Source: Mangrovimonas aestuarii
GTDB taxonomy: Bacteria; Bacteroidota; Bacteroidia; Flavobacteriales; Flavobacteriaceae
Assembly: GCF_028767185.1 (NCBI RefSeq)
Contig: NZ_JARACK010000001.1
Span: 520,755 to 584,754, forward strand
Direction: 5' to 3'
DNA: 64,000 nt
The translations under genes were made by a program, and so were the position numbers. The notes below the pieces were generated by a model, which searched no databases, had not been told where the DNA came from, and saw only the letters and a program-made list of their open reading frames with translations. Positions 17,369 through 24,455 of this stretch are shown here, piece after piece; positions within the stretch are counted from its first letter, which is position 1; each line of letters begins with the position of its first letter.

Positions 17369-18073
17369 TTTTTTTAATTCTTCAATGCTCAAAGTACTAA
17401 TTTGCCTATGTAACATGCGATGACAATTTGAACAAACAAGAGCTAAGTCTGACAACTTAGTATCAGAATCAGGTTCCAATTCAGAGAGGGGTTTACGGTG
17501 GTGACATTCGATAAACCCTTTTCCAATTTCCCCATACCTGTTAAAGAAATCAAATGAACACACTTCACAATCCAGCTTTCCATTTTCTCTAAAATATCCC
17601 TCCTTTTTCATTTTAGATATTTTAGAGTTTCTCTCTCTTAATTTATGCAATTTAAAAACCACTTCACCCTCTTTTACAACAACCTCCTCACCATCGTTTT
17701 CAATCCCATAAAGCTCAACACATAATTCCTGATTTAAAACAGAAGACCTAATTAAATTTGCTATCCTATTTAAACCCTCTCTATTATTTACAAACTCATT
17801 AAACAGCAAAAAATCGAGTTTACTATAAGACTTCATCCCTCTCCCCTTATAGTCAGGGTCGATTGCCAAGAAATTACTCAATTTCAAACCAACGCCATTA
17901 GGATTACGAAACTTATTTCTAATAGGTCTATTACTGTGAATCGGCATTTTATTTAGAACTTCTGACAACTCAATTATTTTAAGATTATTAGAATGAATTT
18001 GACCCGGCTCAATTTTAAAATACAAGTCTAAAGCTAAAATAATTTCATCTCTGTGCCATTTAGGATTCCTCAT
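17354..18073 (-). CDS. HNH endonuclease (McrA-like, defence-type)
   Basis: 239 aa. The C-terminal 75 residues form a zinc-supported HNH nuclease: C169-x-x-C172, the ECHHRKPL core with H191/H192, and C214-x-x-C217-H-x3-H222 in CSNCHRMLH. The N-terminal about 110 residues (WHRDEIILALDLYFKIEPGQ, then FRNPNGVGLKLSNFLAIDP) are a recurrent domain fused to HNH nucleases in many bacteria and may recognise the DNA substrate. This is the type seen in McrA-like restriction of modified DNA, but the modification specificity cannot be read here. It is the second gene of a minus-strand pair, 37 bp after the TPR-membrane protein, inside the mobile element. Confidence 0.85.
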   Translation of the reverse strand: MRNPKWHRDEIILALDLYFKIEPGQIHSNNLKIIELSEVLNKMPIHSNRPIRNKFRNPNGVGLKLSNFLAIDPDYKGRGMKSYSKLDFLLFNEFVNNREGLNRIANLIRSSVLNQELCVELYGIENDGEEVVVKEGEVVFKLHKLRERNSKISKMKKEGYFRENGKLDCEVCSFDFFNRYGEIGKGFIECHHRKPLSELEPDSDTKLSDLALVCSNCHRMLHRQISTLSIEELKKSIIK

Positions 18074-18110
18074 AGTTAACTATTTAAAAAGTCTGTTTTT
18101 TTTACCAAAA

Positions 18111-19514
18111 TCAAGATTCAACTCCAATGATTGATTCAATTTCTTTAATATACTCCTTTGCCAGAGCATGTAACAATCCCCAAGAACCACTTTCATCAGT
18201 AAAACTAATGAAACTCTCAAGCTCTCCATAAGCTAAAACAGCATTATTTTCCTTTTTAAAAAGAAAAACACCCAAAATAAAATGCGATTGTATATGCTCC
18301 GATTTTAGACTAAGCATAGTTCTATTGAATTGAATAACTTGGTCAACTGTTACTTTCTCTCCTGCATAACTATTACTTAAAATCGAATTTAGTGTATCAA
18401 TAGCTTCCCTACTCTTCTTTAAACTTATTAACACGTAAAGCTTATTATATCTCCATGTACCATCTCCATCATCTTCAACCAACTCACTTGCCTTTTCAAT
18501 ATGCTTAAGAGCCAATTCTAATTTATTTTGCATAACACAATTTATAGATTCTGTCAACTGCTCATTGTAAGCATTAGGAGATATTTCCAAATACTTCTTC
18601 CTATAACTAACTGACTTTTCTATTTCCCCATTGAAATAACAATAATTTGCAGCTAATATTAATGAGAATTTTTTTAGTTGATTTACTTTTTCGTGATAGC
18701 TACTTATATCTGAATGTCCTCTGATATAATCGTTTAGAGCATCCCAAATTTTAATAGATTTCTCAAAATCATTTGATGCAAAAGTAGCCAAGCCAATCAT
18801 GTAAGTTGCTGTGAAAAATATATGCTCCGAATTGTCCTTAAAACCGTTTAATTCGTCTTCCTCTAAAAAAGTAATCTCTCTTTTCCATAATTCTGAAAAC
18901 TCCATTCTAAACTTTTTCTCCATATTAAGTGAGAGTTTGGAATGTAAAATCAATGCTTCAATATCAAGAAAGTAATTTACTAATCCTTTTGACTTCCTCT
19001 TTGCTAAATCCCCAAAAACATAAAAAGAGGCATTTAGCTTATTAGAAAACTGAATAAAAGAGTCATATTCTTCTTTTTCATTAAATTCTTTACTCCCTTT
19101 AAAATGGCTGATTTTTTTCTTTACTTTTAAAGAAAGATGATTATTTAATACAATCACCTCATAAGCTTGGTCGAGATTGTATTTTTCTAATTGCTTTTTA
19201 ATCCCCTTGGCAAAATCATTCTTTATTCTTCTTTCTTGTTCATCATCCTCTGCCTCTATTGCAATAATAATATTTTGCCTTATACAGTCCGTTTTAGGGA
19301 ACCGCTCTCTTTTAAATTTCCAATATATAATAAGGACTACTTCAAAAGCAAACCAAATCAAAACCCCATAAATATTAGTATTAAAAACATCCTTCAAAAA
19401 AGGGTTAACGAACTGGAATATTATTGAAGAAAAAATGACAAATAAAAGAATGGTTCTTATTCTATAAAATTCAATATTCCTGAAATCAATCTTAAGTAAA
19501 CTTTGAAAATCCAT
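18111..19514 (-). CDS. Membrane-anchored TPR protein, possible partner of the HNH nuclease
   Basis: 467 aa. Two transmembrane helices (about 21-37 and 48-65) with basic residues on both outer flanks put N- and C-termini in the cytosol. Residues 78-175 (RQNIIIAIEAEDDEQE to NASFYVFGDL) resemble the N-terminal fold of TolB-like/adenylate-cyclase-associated domains that precede TPRs; this is a weak match. From about 215 to 450 there are helical tetratricopeptide-like repeats (FEKSIKIWDALNDYI, ELALKHIEKASELVEDDG, SREAIDTLNSIL). First gene of a two-gene unit with the HNH nuclease, behind a palindrome-overlapped promoter. A sensor or scaffold role in defence is an inference from this pairing. Confidence 0.7.
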   Translation of the reverse strand: MDFQSLLKIDFRNIEFYRIRTILLFVIFSSIIFQFVNPFLKDVFNTNIYGVLIWFAFEVVLIIYWKFKRERFPKTDCIRQNIIIAIEAEDDEQERRIKNDFAKGIKKQLEKYNLDQAYEVIVLNNHLSLKVKKKISHFKGSKEFNEKEEYDSFIQFSNKLNASFYVFGDLAKRKSKGLVNYFLDIEALILHSKLSLNMEKKFRMEFSELWKREITFLEEDELNGFKDNSEHIFFTATYMIGLATFASNDFEKSIKIWDALNDYIRGHSDISSYHEKVNQLKKFSLILAANYCYFNGEIEKSVSYRKKYLEISPNAYNEQLTESINCVMQNKLELALKHIEKASELVEDDGDGTWRYNKLYVLISLKKSREAIDTLNSILSNSYAGEKVTVDQVIQFNRTMLSLKSEHIQSHFILGVFLFKKENNAVLAYGELESFISFTDESGSWGLLHALAKEYIKEIESIIGVES

Positions 19515-19523
19515 TTAAACACA

Positions 19524-19558
19524 TTTAACAATGTTAAAAATGAGAATAAAAAACCAAA
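19524..19558 (-). promoter_or_regulatory. Promoter and operator of the TPR/HNH cassette
   Basis: On the minus strand TTTG (19558-19555), an 18-base spacer and TAACATTG (19536-19529, one mismatch to TAnnTTTG) give a good Bacteroidota promoter 15 bases before the start codon. A perfect 7-1-7 inverted repeat TTTAACA-A-TGTTAAA (19524-19538) covers the -7 box, so a bound repressor would block it. Confidence 0.5.
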
Positions 19559-19596
19559 AAAATAAAAATTACTCTTTTTAAATATAAACAACTATT

Positions 19597-19620
19597 ATCG
19601 TCCCCTCATTCGTCCCCTGG
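19597..19620. repeat. Tandem CGTCCCCT repeat near the right end
   Basis: ATCGTCCCCTCATTCGTCCC, continuing CTGG, is the same double repeat, with the same 11-base periodicity and orientation, as at 13001-13024. It lies about 55 bp inside the right attachment site. Confidence 0.6.
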
Positions 19621-19626
19621 AAATAA

Positions 19627-19661
19627 AAAAGCCTTGCAAACACATGGTTTACAAGGCTTTT
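19627..19661 (-). terminator. Terminator of the tRNA, supplied by the element
   Basis: Stem AAAAGCCTTGCAAAC / GTTTACAAGGCTTTT with one mismatch and a 5-base loop, 13 bases beyond the tRNA 3' end, with a T-run on the minus strand. It lies inside the element, so the element brings a replacement terminator along with the restored tRNA end. Confidence 0.75.
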
Positions 19662-19673
19662 AAAACGTAATTA

Positions 19674-19691
19674 GTGGTCCCACCTGGGCTC
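19674..19691. repeat. Right attachment site inside the tRNA gene
   Basis: GTGGTCCCACCTGGGCTC covers the discriminator base, the 3' acceptor strand and part of the T arm of the intact tRNA. It matches the left copy at 12869-12886 in 17 of 18 positions. Confidence 0.75.
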
Positions 19692-19748
19692 GAACCAGGG
19701 ACCACCTGATTATGAGTCAGGTGCTCTAACCAACTGAGCTATAGGACC
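19675..19748 (-). tRNA. tRNA with CAT anticodon (Met elongator, or Ile2 if lysidine-modified)
   Basis: 74 nt cloverleaf read on the minus strand. Acceptor GGTCCTA pairs with TGGGACC followed by discriminator A, the D arm contains AGCTCAGTTGGTTAGAGC, the anticodon arm is CCTGACTCATAATCAGG with CAT at the anticodon position, and the T arm contains GGTTCGAGCCC. The 3' CCA is not encoded. Elongator tRNA-Met and tRNA-Ile2 both show CAT in DNA, and I cannot separate them with certainty. The gene is the integration target of the mobile element. Confidence 0.93.
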
Positions 19749-19805
19749 TCAAAATTGGAGTGCAATATTACCAATATTTTTGATATGTTGCAAGGCTTTT
19801 TGCCA

Positions 19806-20207
19806 TTACTTTATTTCTTGACACAATTCAATTAAAACACCATTGGTCGATTTAGGATGCAAAAATGCCACTAACTTATTGTCTGCCCCTTTTTTAGGTG
19901 TTTCGTTAAGCACTGTAAAGCCCTCATTTTTTAGTCGAGAAATTTCTGCTTCAATATCATCAACATCAAAAGCGATATGATGAATGCCCTCCCCTTTCTT
20001 CTCTATAAACTTAGCAATGGGACTGTCTGGCTTTGTAGCTTCAAGCAGTTCAATTTTATTTTCCCCTACTTTAAAAAAGGAAGTATTCACCCCTTCACTA
20101 GCCACCTCTTCAACCTTATAGTGTGGTTCACCAAAAAGCTTCGAAAACAACTCATTAGAATTCTCCAAGCTTTTAACCGCTATCCCTATATGTTCTATTT
20201 TATTCAT
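19806..20207 (-). CDS. mce: Methylmalonyl-CoA epimerase
   Basis: 133 aa glyoxalase-fold (VOC) protein that interconverts the (R)- and (S)-forms of methylmalonyl-CoA in propionate metabolism. Paired beta-alpha-beta-beta-beta modules are visible: IEHIGIAVKSLENSNELFSK with the metal ligand H6, then EGIHHIAFDVDDIEAEI with a second metal histidine, and E128 in GVLIELCQE. The length is typical. A TAnnTTTG box stands 25 bases upstream of its ATG, on the minus strand, back to back with the rbfA promoter. Confidence 0.95.
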   Translation of the reverse strand: MNKIEHIGIAVKSLENSNELFSKLFGEPHYKVEEVASEGVNTSFFKVGENKIELLEATKPDSPIAKFIEKKGEGIHHIAFDVDDIEAEISRLKNEGFTVLNETPKKGADNKLVAFLHPKSTNGVLIELCQEIK

Positions 20208-20231
20208 ATCTTAAGACTTAATTTTGTGCTC

Positions 20232-20239
20232 CAAAAGTA
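20232..20239 (-). promoter_or_regulatory. Promoter -7 box for mce
   Basis: TACTTTTG on the minus strand, exact TAnnTTTG consensus, 24 bases before the mce start codon. Confidence 0.55.
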
Positions 20240-20260
20240 ATATAATCTTTAAATATCGAC

Positions 20261-20268
20261 TATTTTTG
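20261..20268 (+). promoter_or_regulatory. Promoter -7 box abutting the rbfA start codon
   Basis: TATTTTTG ends only four bases before the rbfA ATG at 20273. If used at the normal distance, transcription would start at or next to the ATG, giving a leaderless mRNA. No clean -33 TTTG was seen. Confidence 0.5.
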
Positions 20269-20272
20269 TGCT

Positions 20273-20668
20273 ATGGAAGAAAGTAACAGACAGAAGAAAA
20301 TAGGAAACGTTTTAAAACGTGATCTAGCCGATGTACTTCAACGTGCAACTAACGATAGTGGTTTGCGTGGTGTGATTATTTCGGTAACCAAAGTGAAGGT
20401 GACGGTAGATCTCTCCATAGCCAAAGCATATTTAAGTATTTTCCCAAACGATAAAGCCAAGGATTTAATTGTTGATATTCGCGCCAACACACCAGCCATA
20501 AGACATGAATTGGCACAGCGTACCAAAAACCAATTGAGACGAATGCCTCAACTTGAGTTTTTTATTGACGATTCTTTGGAATACATTGACCGTATAGAAC
20601 AGTCTTTAAAAGGAAAAGACAACCCTATTACCAATCCGGATTTATTGGATGACAGAAAAAAATCCTAA
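20273..20668 (+). CDS. rbfA: 30S ribosome-binding factor A
   Basis: 131 aa single KH-like domain that binds the 16S rRNA helix 1 region during late 30S maturation. Family pattern visible: RQKKIGNVLKRDLADVLQR at the N-terminus, VIISVTKVKVTVDLSIAKAY (the central strand with the usual kinked helix), then IRHELAQRTKNQLRRMPQLEFFIDDSLEYIDRIE. Full family length. Its stop codon is directly followed by the GTG start of the permease gene, so the two are translationally linked. Confidence 0.95.
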   Translation: MEESNRQKKIGNVLKRDLADVLQRATNDSGLRGVIISVTKVKVTVDLSIAKAYLSIFPNDKAKDLIVDIRANTPAIRHELAQRTKNQLRRMPQLEFFIDDSLEYIDRIEQSLKGKDNPITNPDLLDDRKKS

Positions 20669-21871
20669 GTGAATTTCCCCTTATACATTGCCAAACGGTA
20701 TTTACGCTCTAAGAGCAGCAATAATGCTATAAACTATATAACCATTATTGCAGCCATTGGTATAGTACTAGGGTCGGCAGCGTTATTCATTGTCCTTTCA
20801 GGTTTTTCTGGGCTTAGGGATTTCTCCTTACAATTTACCTCTTTAGTAGACCCAGACCTTAAGGCCACAGCGAAAACAGGTAAATCCTATACACTTACTC
20901 CTGAGGAATTAATCAAGCTTAAAAAACTTAAAAGTGTTGCCAATTTTTCGCAGGTAATTGAGGAAGGAGCCATTTTTGTTTTCGACAATAAAAAAAAGGC
21001 GGCTTACATTAAAGGGGTTGATAGCACATATACCCTAGTAAGTGTTGTAGATTCCATTATGTTTCAAGGGGGCTGGTTACACCAGGACACCTACCAAACT
21101 ATTGCAGGTGTAGGCATTGCTTACCAATTAGGCATGGGCGTTTTGGATTATGGAAAATCCATTGGGGTTTACGTTCCAAAAACTGGAACAGGACAAATAT
21201 CTTCTGTCAGCCAAGCTTTTAATCGTGTTCGTGGTTTTAATGTTGGTCTATTCGACATTAACGAAACCCTAAACGACAACTATGTTTTTGCTCCTATTGG
21301 AATGACTCGTGAGCTATTGGGCTTTGCTCCCAATCAACTCACTGCATTAGAATTTAAACTACAACCTGGAGTTGACGAAGGAGAAGCAAGGGAAGAAATT
21401 CTTTCGGTTTTAGGGGATAAAGTAGTTTTGAAAAACCGCATTCAGCTTAATGAAGCGCTTTATAAAATGCTAAACACAGAGAATTTGGCCGTTTACCTGA
21501 TTTTTACCCTAATTTTGATTATTGCCTTATTCAATGTGATAGGCTCAATAATCATGATGATACTAGATCGGAAAGCAACGTTGCACACGCTTTACAATCT
21601 CGGAGCAACCGTTAATAATATAAGACGCATATTCTTTATTCAGGGCAGCCTAATGACGCTTTTAGGAGGTGTTTTTGGGTTACTTTTAGGAGTTATGATA
21701 GTATGGCTGCAAAAAACATTCAGTTTAGTGATGATTACTTCAACTTTACCATACCCGGTAAGTTTTAAATTGGAAAACCTTTTTATCGTAGCACTGACGA
21801 TAGGAATACTAGGCATCCTCACTTCGAAGCTAGCCTCTTCAAGAATCACCAAAAACTTGATTATCCAATAG
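20669..21871 (+). CDS. FtsX-like ABC transporter permease (LolE/LolC-like)
   Basis: 400 aa inner-membrane permease. GTG start placed immediately after the rbfA stop. The N-terminal segment FPLYIAKRYLRSKSSNNAIN precedes TM1 (about 24-46, IIAAIGIVLGSAALFIVLSG), then a large periplasmic domain (about 50-265) and three TM helices (about 275-297, 320-345, 365-390). This is the MacB_PCD plus FtsX layout of lipoprotein-releasing permeases. The ATPase partner is not in the window. Transport of lipoproteins to the outer membrane is the family-based inference. Confidence 0.85.
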   Translation: MNFPLYIAKRYLRSKSSNNAINYITIIAAIGIVLGSAALFIVLSGFSGLRDFSLQFTSLVDPDLKATAKTGKSYTLTPEELIKLKKLKSVANFSQVIEEGAIFVFDNKKKAAYIKGVDSTYTLVSVVDSIMFQGGWLHQDTYQTIAGVGIAYQLGMGVLDYGKSIGVYVPKTGTGQISSVSQAFNRVRGFNVGLFDINETLNDNYVFAPIGMTRELLGFAPNQLTALEFKLQPGVDEGEAREEILSVLGDKVVLKNRIQLNEALYKMLNTENLAVYLIFTLILIIALFNVIGSIIMMILDRKATLHTLYNLGATVNNIRRIFFIQGSLMTLLGGVFGLLLGVMIVWLQKTFSLVMITSTLPYPVSFKLENLFIVALTIGILGILTSKLASSRITKNLIIQ

Positions 21872-21884
21872 GCTAAATTGTATT

Positions 21885-22634
21885 TTATAAAGCTTTTATA
21901 TCTGCTTTGGATATCCAGCCTGTTTTACCATCACTTAGCTTAATCTTTTTCCAGTTGCTTACAGTATCTAAAATTTGCACTTTGGTCCCTTCATGCAACT
22001 TAAAGAGCTCCTGACTTCTTAAATTAGGCTCACTTTTTACTTGGGTTTCCTCTACAAAAACAATTGCAGGCTTATTATTTGCATCCAAATTATATTTGCG
22101 AAACGCCAATCCTAAGGTCGTTAAGGAAAAGAATAAAACCAATAGACTTCCCACAAAAGCAACACGCTTTTTAGCTGTAGAATAAGAAAAGTAGTATACC
22201 AAATAAAGCACAACAAACAATACCATAAAAACTACTGCAAAAATGGCCCAATTGTCAAATTCCATTACATTGGTAACATTATTGAAAATTCTGGACAAAC
22301 CTGTCTGCGGAATGGTATCGATTGCATCGATGGTCATGTTTTGGGCAAATGACAAGTTATTCTTTATCTCCTTATCGTTTGGTGCCAATTGTAATGCCTT
22401 CTCGTAATAATAAATACTAGGTGCAATATTGTTTAGTTTATAATTGGCGTTGGCAAGATTAAAGTACAAAGCTTCCGAATGCATACCTGCATCCAAAACC
22501 TGCTTGTATTTATCTATGGCTTCTGCATATTTACCCTCATTATACAGAGTATTTCCAGCATCGAACAATGATTTCTCTTGAGCCAAGCCTACTGCTCCAA
22601 ACAAAATGACAATAATGTATAATAGCTGTTTCAT
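21885..22634 (-). CDS. batE: BatE: TPR and SH3 domain protein
   Basis: 249 aa from the ATG at 22634, which directly follows the batD stop and gives a clean signal peptide (MKQLLYIIVILFGAVGLAQ). An upstream ATG at 22655 overlaps batD and is less likely. Order: TPR repeats (about 24-105, AGNTLYNEGKYAEAIDKYKQ), two TM helices (about 127-150 and 160-180), and a C-terminal bacterial SH3 domain (about 190-249, VKSEPNLRSQELFKLHEGTK, GKTGWISKADI). Last gene of the Bat operon. It is thought to act in the periplasm with the BatA/B complex in stress tolerance. Confidence 0.88.
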   Translation of the reverse strand: MKQLLYIIVILFGAVGLAQEKSLFDAGNTLYNEGKYAEAIDKYKQVLDAGMHSEALYFNLANANYKLNNIAPSIYYYEKALQLAPNDKEIKNNLSFAQNMTIDAIDTIPQTGLSRIFNNVTNVMEFDNWAIFAVVFMVLFVVLYLVYYFSYSTAKKRVAFVGSLLVLFFSLTTLGLAFRKYNLDANNKPAIVFVEETQVKSEPNLRSQELFKLHEGTKVQILDTVSNWKKIKLSDGKTGWISKADIKAL

Positions 22635-22635
22635 C

Positions 22636-24411
22636 TTAAACAATCTGTTTATCAATTAATGAAATGGTTCTTGCTGCTTTATCATAATCCTGTTTCATGG
22701 CTACATTGGTAGTTGGGGTATATCGCGCCAACTCACAACTGTTCAGCAGTTCTATAAATTCATCTATCGTAATTTTCTCAACGGATTTTGAAAACAATAA
22801 TTCACTTATCTTTTCCTTACTGAACTCGCTGGTCTCTATCTGTAATTTGGCTTTTAAATAGTTATGTAATGCTTTTTCCAACGCAACATAAAACGATTCC
22901 TTGTTGCCCAACGCCTTTTTAGAAGCACTTAAATATTTCTTGGCTAACCTATCTGCTTTTCTCACTTTATTACCAACCACATCGGCTTCTCTAGTGGCTT
23001 TTTTCTTTCTTACGACCATTGCCAAAGGAATGGCTAATAACGGCAGCAAGAGACTGCTCCAAAACCAACCTGAGTTAAAGAAATCTCCGTTTGTCATTGA
23101 TCTTAAATTGGTTTTGGTTTTGATGAATGAAAACTGATCTTGATTCAACTCAACGGGCTGTTTGATTCCACCTGATGCAATATTTGAATTACCAGCCCCT
23201 GAATCGTTTAACGGCCCTTGCTTAACATCTATAATCAGTTCATCAGAATAGATTTGCTTATAGCTTTCTGTTTTAGGATTGAAATACGAGAACGAAATTC
23301 GTGGTATTGGGTACTTTCCTTTAAACTGGGGCACCACCGTATAGCTTTCACTTCGGTAACCTTGCATTCCATTGAGAGTGGTTCTAATATTATCGTTTTT
23401 CTCTGGTTCGTAAACCTCAAGCGAACTAGGCAAAGTAAGCTTAGGAAGTTCGAAAAGCTTTAAATTTCCGTTACCTGACGCTTCCACTTTTGCCTTAAGC
23501 GACTCTGAAGCATTAAGCTGGTCTTTGGATAGTGTTACCTTAAAATCAAAACTCCCCACAGCTCCTGTAAAATCAGCTGGCTTACCTTGTTCTGGCAATG
23601 GTTTCACATTAATAGTTCGACTACCTGCAGAAATAGTCCTATGTACTTGTCGCGTTAATCTACTGCCAAAAATATCACGACGATTTGTAGGCACTTCAAC
23701 AGTTATATCCAGACTCAAAGGTTCAATTTCGAGTTTACCCGTCCGCTGGGGATACAATACTGTTTTACGTAAAACCACATAACGATAATCTTCACCTTTA
23801 TAAGTTCCATTCTGTACTTTTAACCCTTTTACATCAATTGCTTGACTCCAAAAATCATTATATCTTGGGTTATCTATTTCCCTCCAGTTGCTTACACCTG
23901 TGTTAGGAGCAACGTATAGCTTATAAATAACAGTAATAGCTTCGTTTAAATACGGATTAGACTTTGAGACCTCAGCAACTAAGTGGATGTTTTCCGAAGC
24001 AATATATTCCGCATCATTGCCATCCCTAGGCTTGTCAACAGCTTTGGTAACAATTACAGTGACAGGTGTTGTTTTATAAACTTGACCCTCTATTTCTATT
24101 GTAGCCTGATTGATAGTGAATGTCCCTTGACCTTTCGGTGCCAAGAAATAACTGTACGTTTTAGAAAAGCTTCGCTTTCCATTTACCCATGAATGGCTAA
24201 CTGATTGATTTGGGCCTCCAACAACGGTAAAATTTGTAAATCCAGGTGGATTAAAATTATCACCATCCTCGTTCATCTCAAAATCTACACGTAAGCGCTC
24301 GTTAACGCCGAGCTTTGTTTTACTCACTTTGGCCTCAAATTTCACCTGAGCCGAAGCCACCGTAAAACTCAACATGAATAAAAGTAATGCTATGTGTTTA
24401 ATCAATTTCAT
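22636..24411 (-). CDS. batD: BatD oxygen-tolerance protein
   Basis: 591 aa from the ATG at 24411, giving the signal peptide MKLIKHIALLLFMLSFTVAS (AQ cleavage). An earlier in-frame ATG at 24438 would add nine residues before the signal. BatD family (PF13584) pattern: KFEAKVSKTKLGVNERLRVD at the N-terminus, several immunoglobulin-like beta domains, then one TM helix near residues 450-470 (GWFWSSLLLPLLAIPLAMVV) and a basic cytosolic tail of about 120 residues. It is probably anchored in the inner membrane with the large part in the periplasm. Linked to batC upstream and batE downstream. Confidence 0.92.
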   Translation of the reverse strand: MKLIKHIALLLFMLSFTVASAQVKFEAKVSKTKLGVNERLRVDFEMNEDGDNFNPPGFTNFTVVGGPNQSVSHSWVNGKRSFSKTYSYFLAPKGQGTFTINQATIEIEGQVYKTTPVTVIVTKAVDKPRDGNDAEYIASENIHLVAEVSKSNPYLNEAITVIYKLYVAPNTGVSNWREIDNPRYNDFWSQAIDVKGLKVQNGTYKGEDYRYVVLRKTVLYPQRTGKLEIEPLSLDITVEVPTNRRDIFGSRLTRQVHRTISAGSRTINVKPLPEQGKPADFTGAVGSFDFKVTLSKDQLNASESLKAKVEASGNGNLKLFELPKLTLPSSLEVYEPEKNDNIRTTLNGMQGYRSESYTVVPQFKGKYPIPRISFSYFNPKTESYKQIYSDELIIDVKQGPLNDSGAGNSNIASGGIKQPVELNQDQFSFIKTKTNLRSMTNGDFFNSGWFWSSLLLPLLAIPLAMVVRKKKATREADVVGNKVRKADRLAKKYLSASKKALGNKESFYVALEKALHNYLKAKLQIETSEFSKEKISELLFSKSVEKITIDEFIELLNSCELARYTPTTNVAMKQDYDKAARTISLIDKQIV

Positions 24412-24455
24412 ATACGCTTTATATTTCAAAAACCACATATTGGGTTCGTAATCGT

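Larger units (their letters stand above)
12869..19691. mobile_element. Integrated mobile element in the 3' end of a tRNA(CAT) gene
   Basis: About 6.8 kb bounded by an imperfect 18-bp direct repeat GTGGTCCCACCTGG(A/G)CTC, the right copy being the 3' end of a complete tRNA gene. Contents from the left: MORN-repeat lipoprotein, tyrosine recombinase, iteron-like repeats, excisionase-like HTH protein, two small unknown genes, a HUH replication initiator, and a minus-strand TPR-membrane protein/HNH nuclease pair. Paired CGTCCCCT repeats sit about 115 bp inside the left end and about 55 bp inside the right end. Capsid, portal, integrative-conjugative relaxase, coupling protein and transposase genes are absent. 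This fits an integrative element with plasmid-like or satellite-like replication. The boundaries rest on the repeat and the tRNA; excision is not shown. Confidence 0.82.

Noticed and set aside
12869..19691. Whether the element is a prophage or an ICE
   Set aside because: No capsid, terminase, portal, lysis, relaxase, coupling protein or T4SS genes are present; the Rep is too short and of initiator type.
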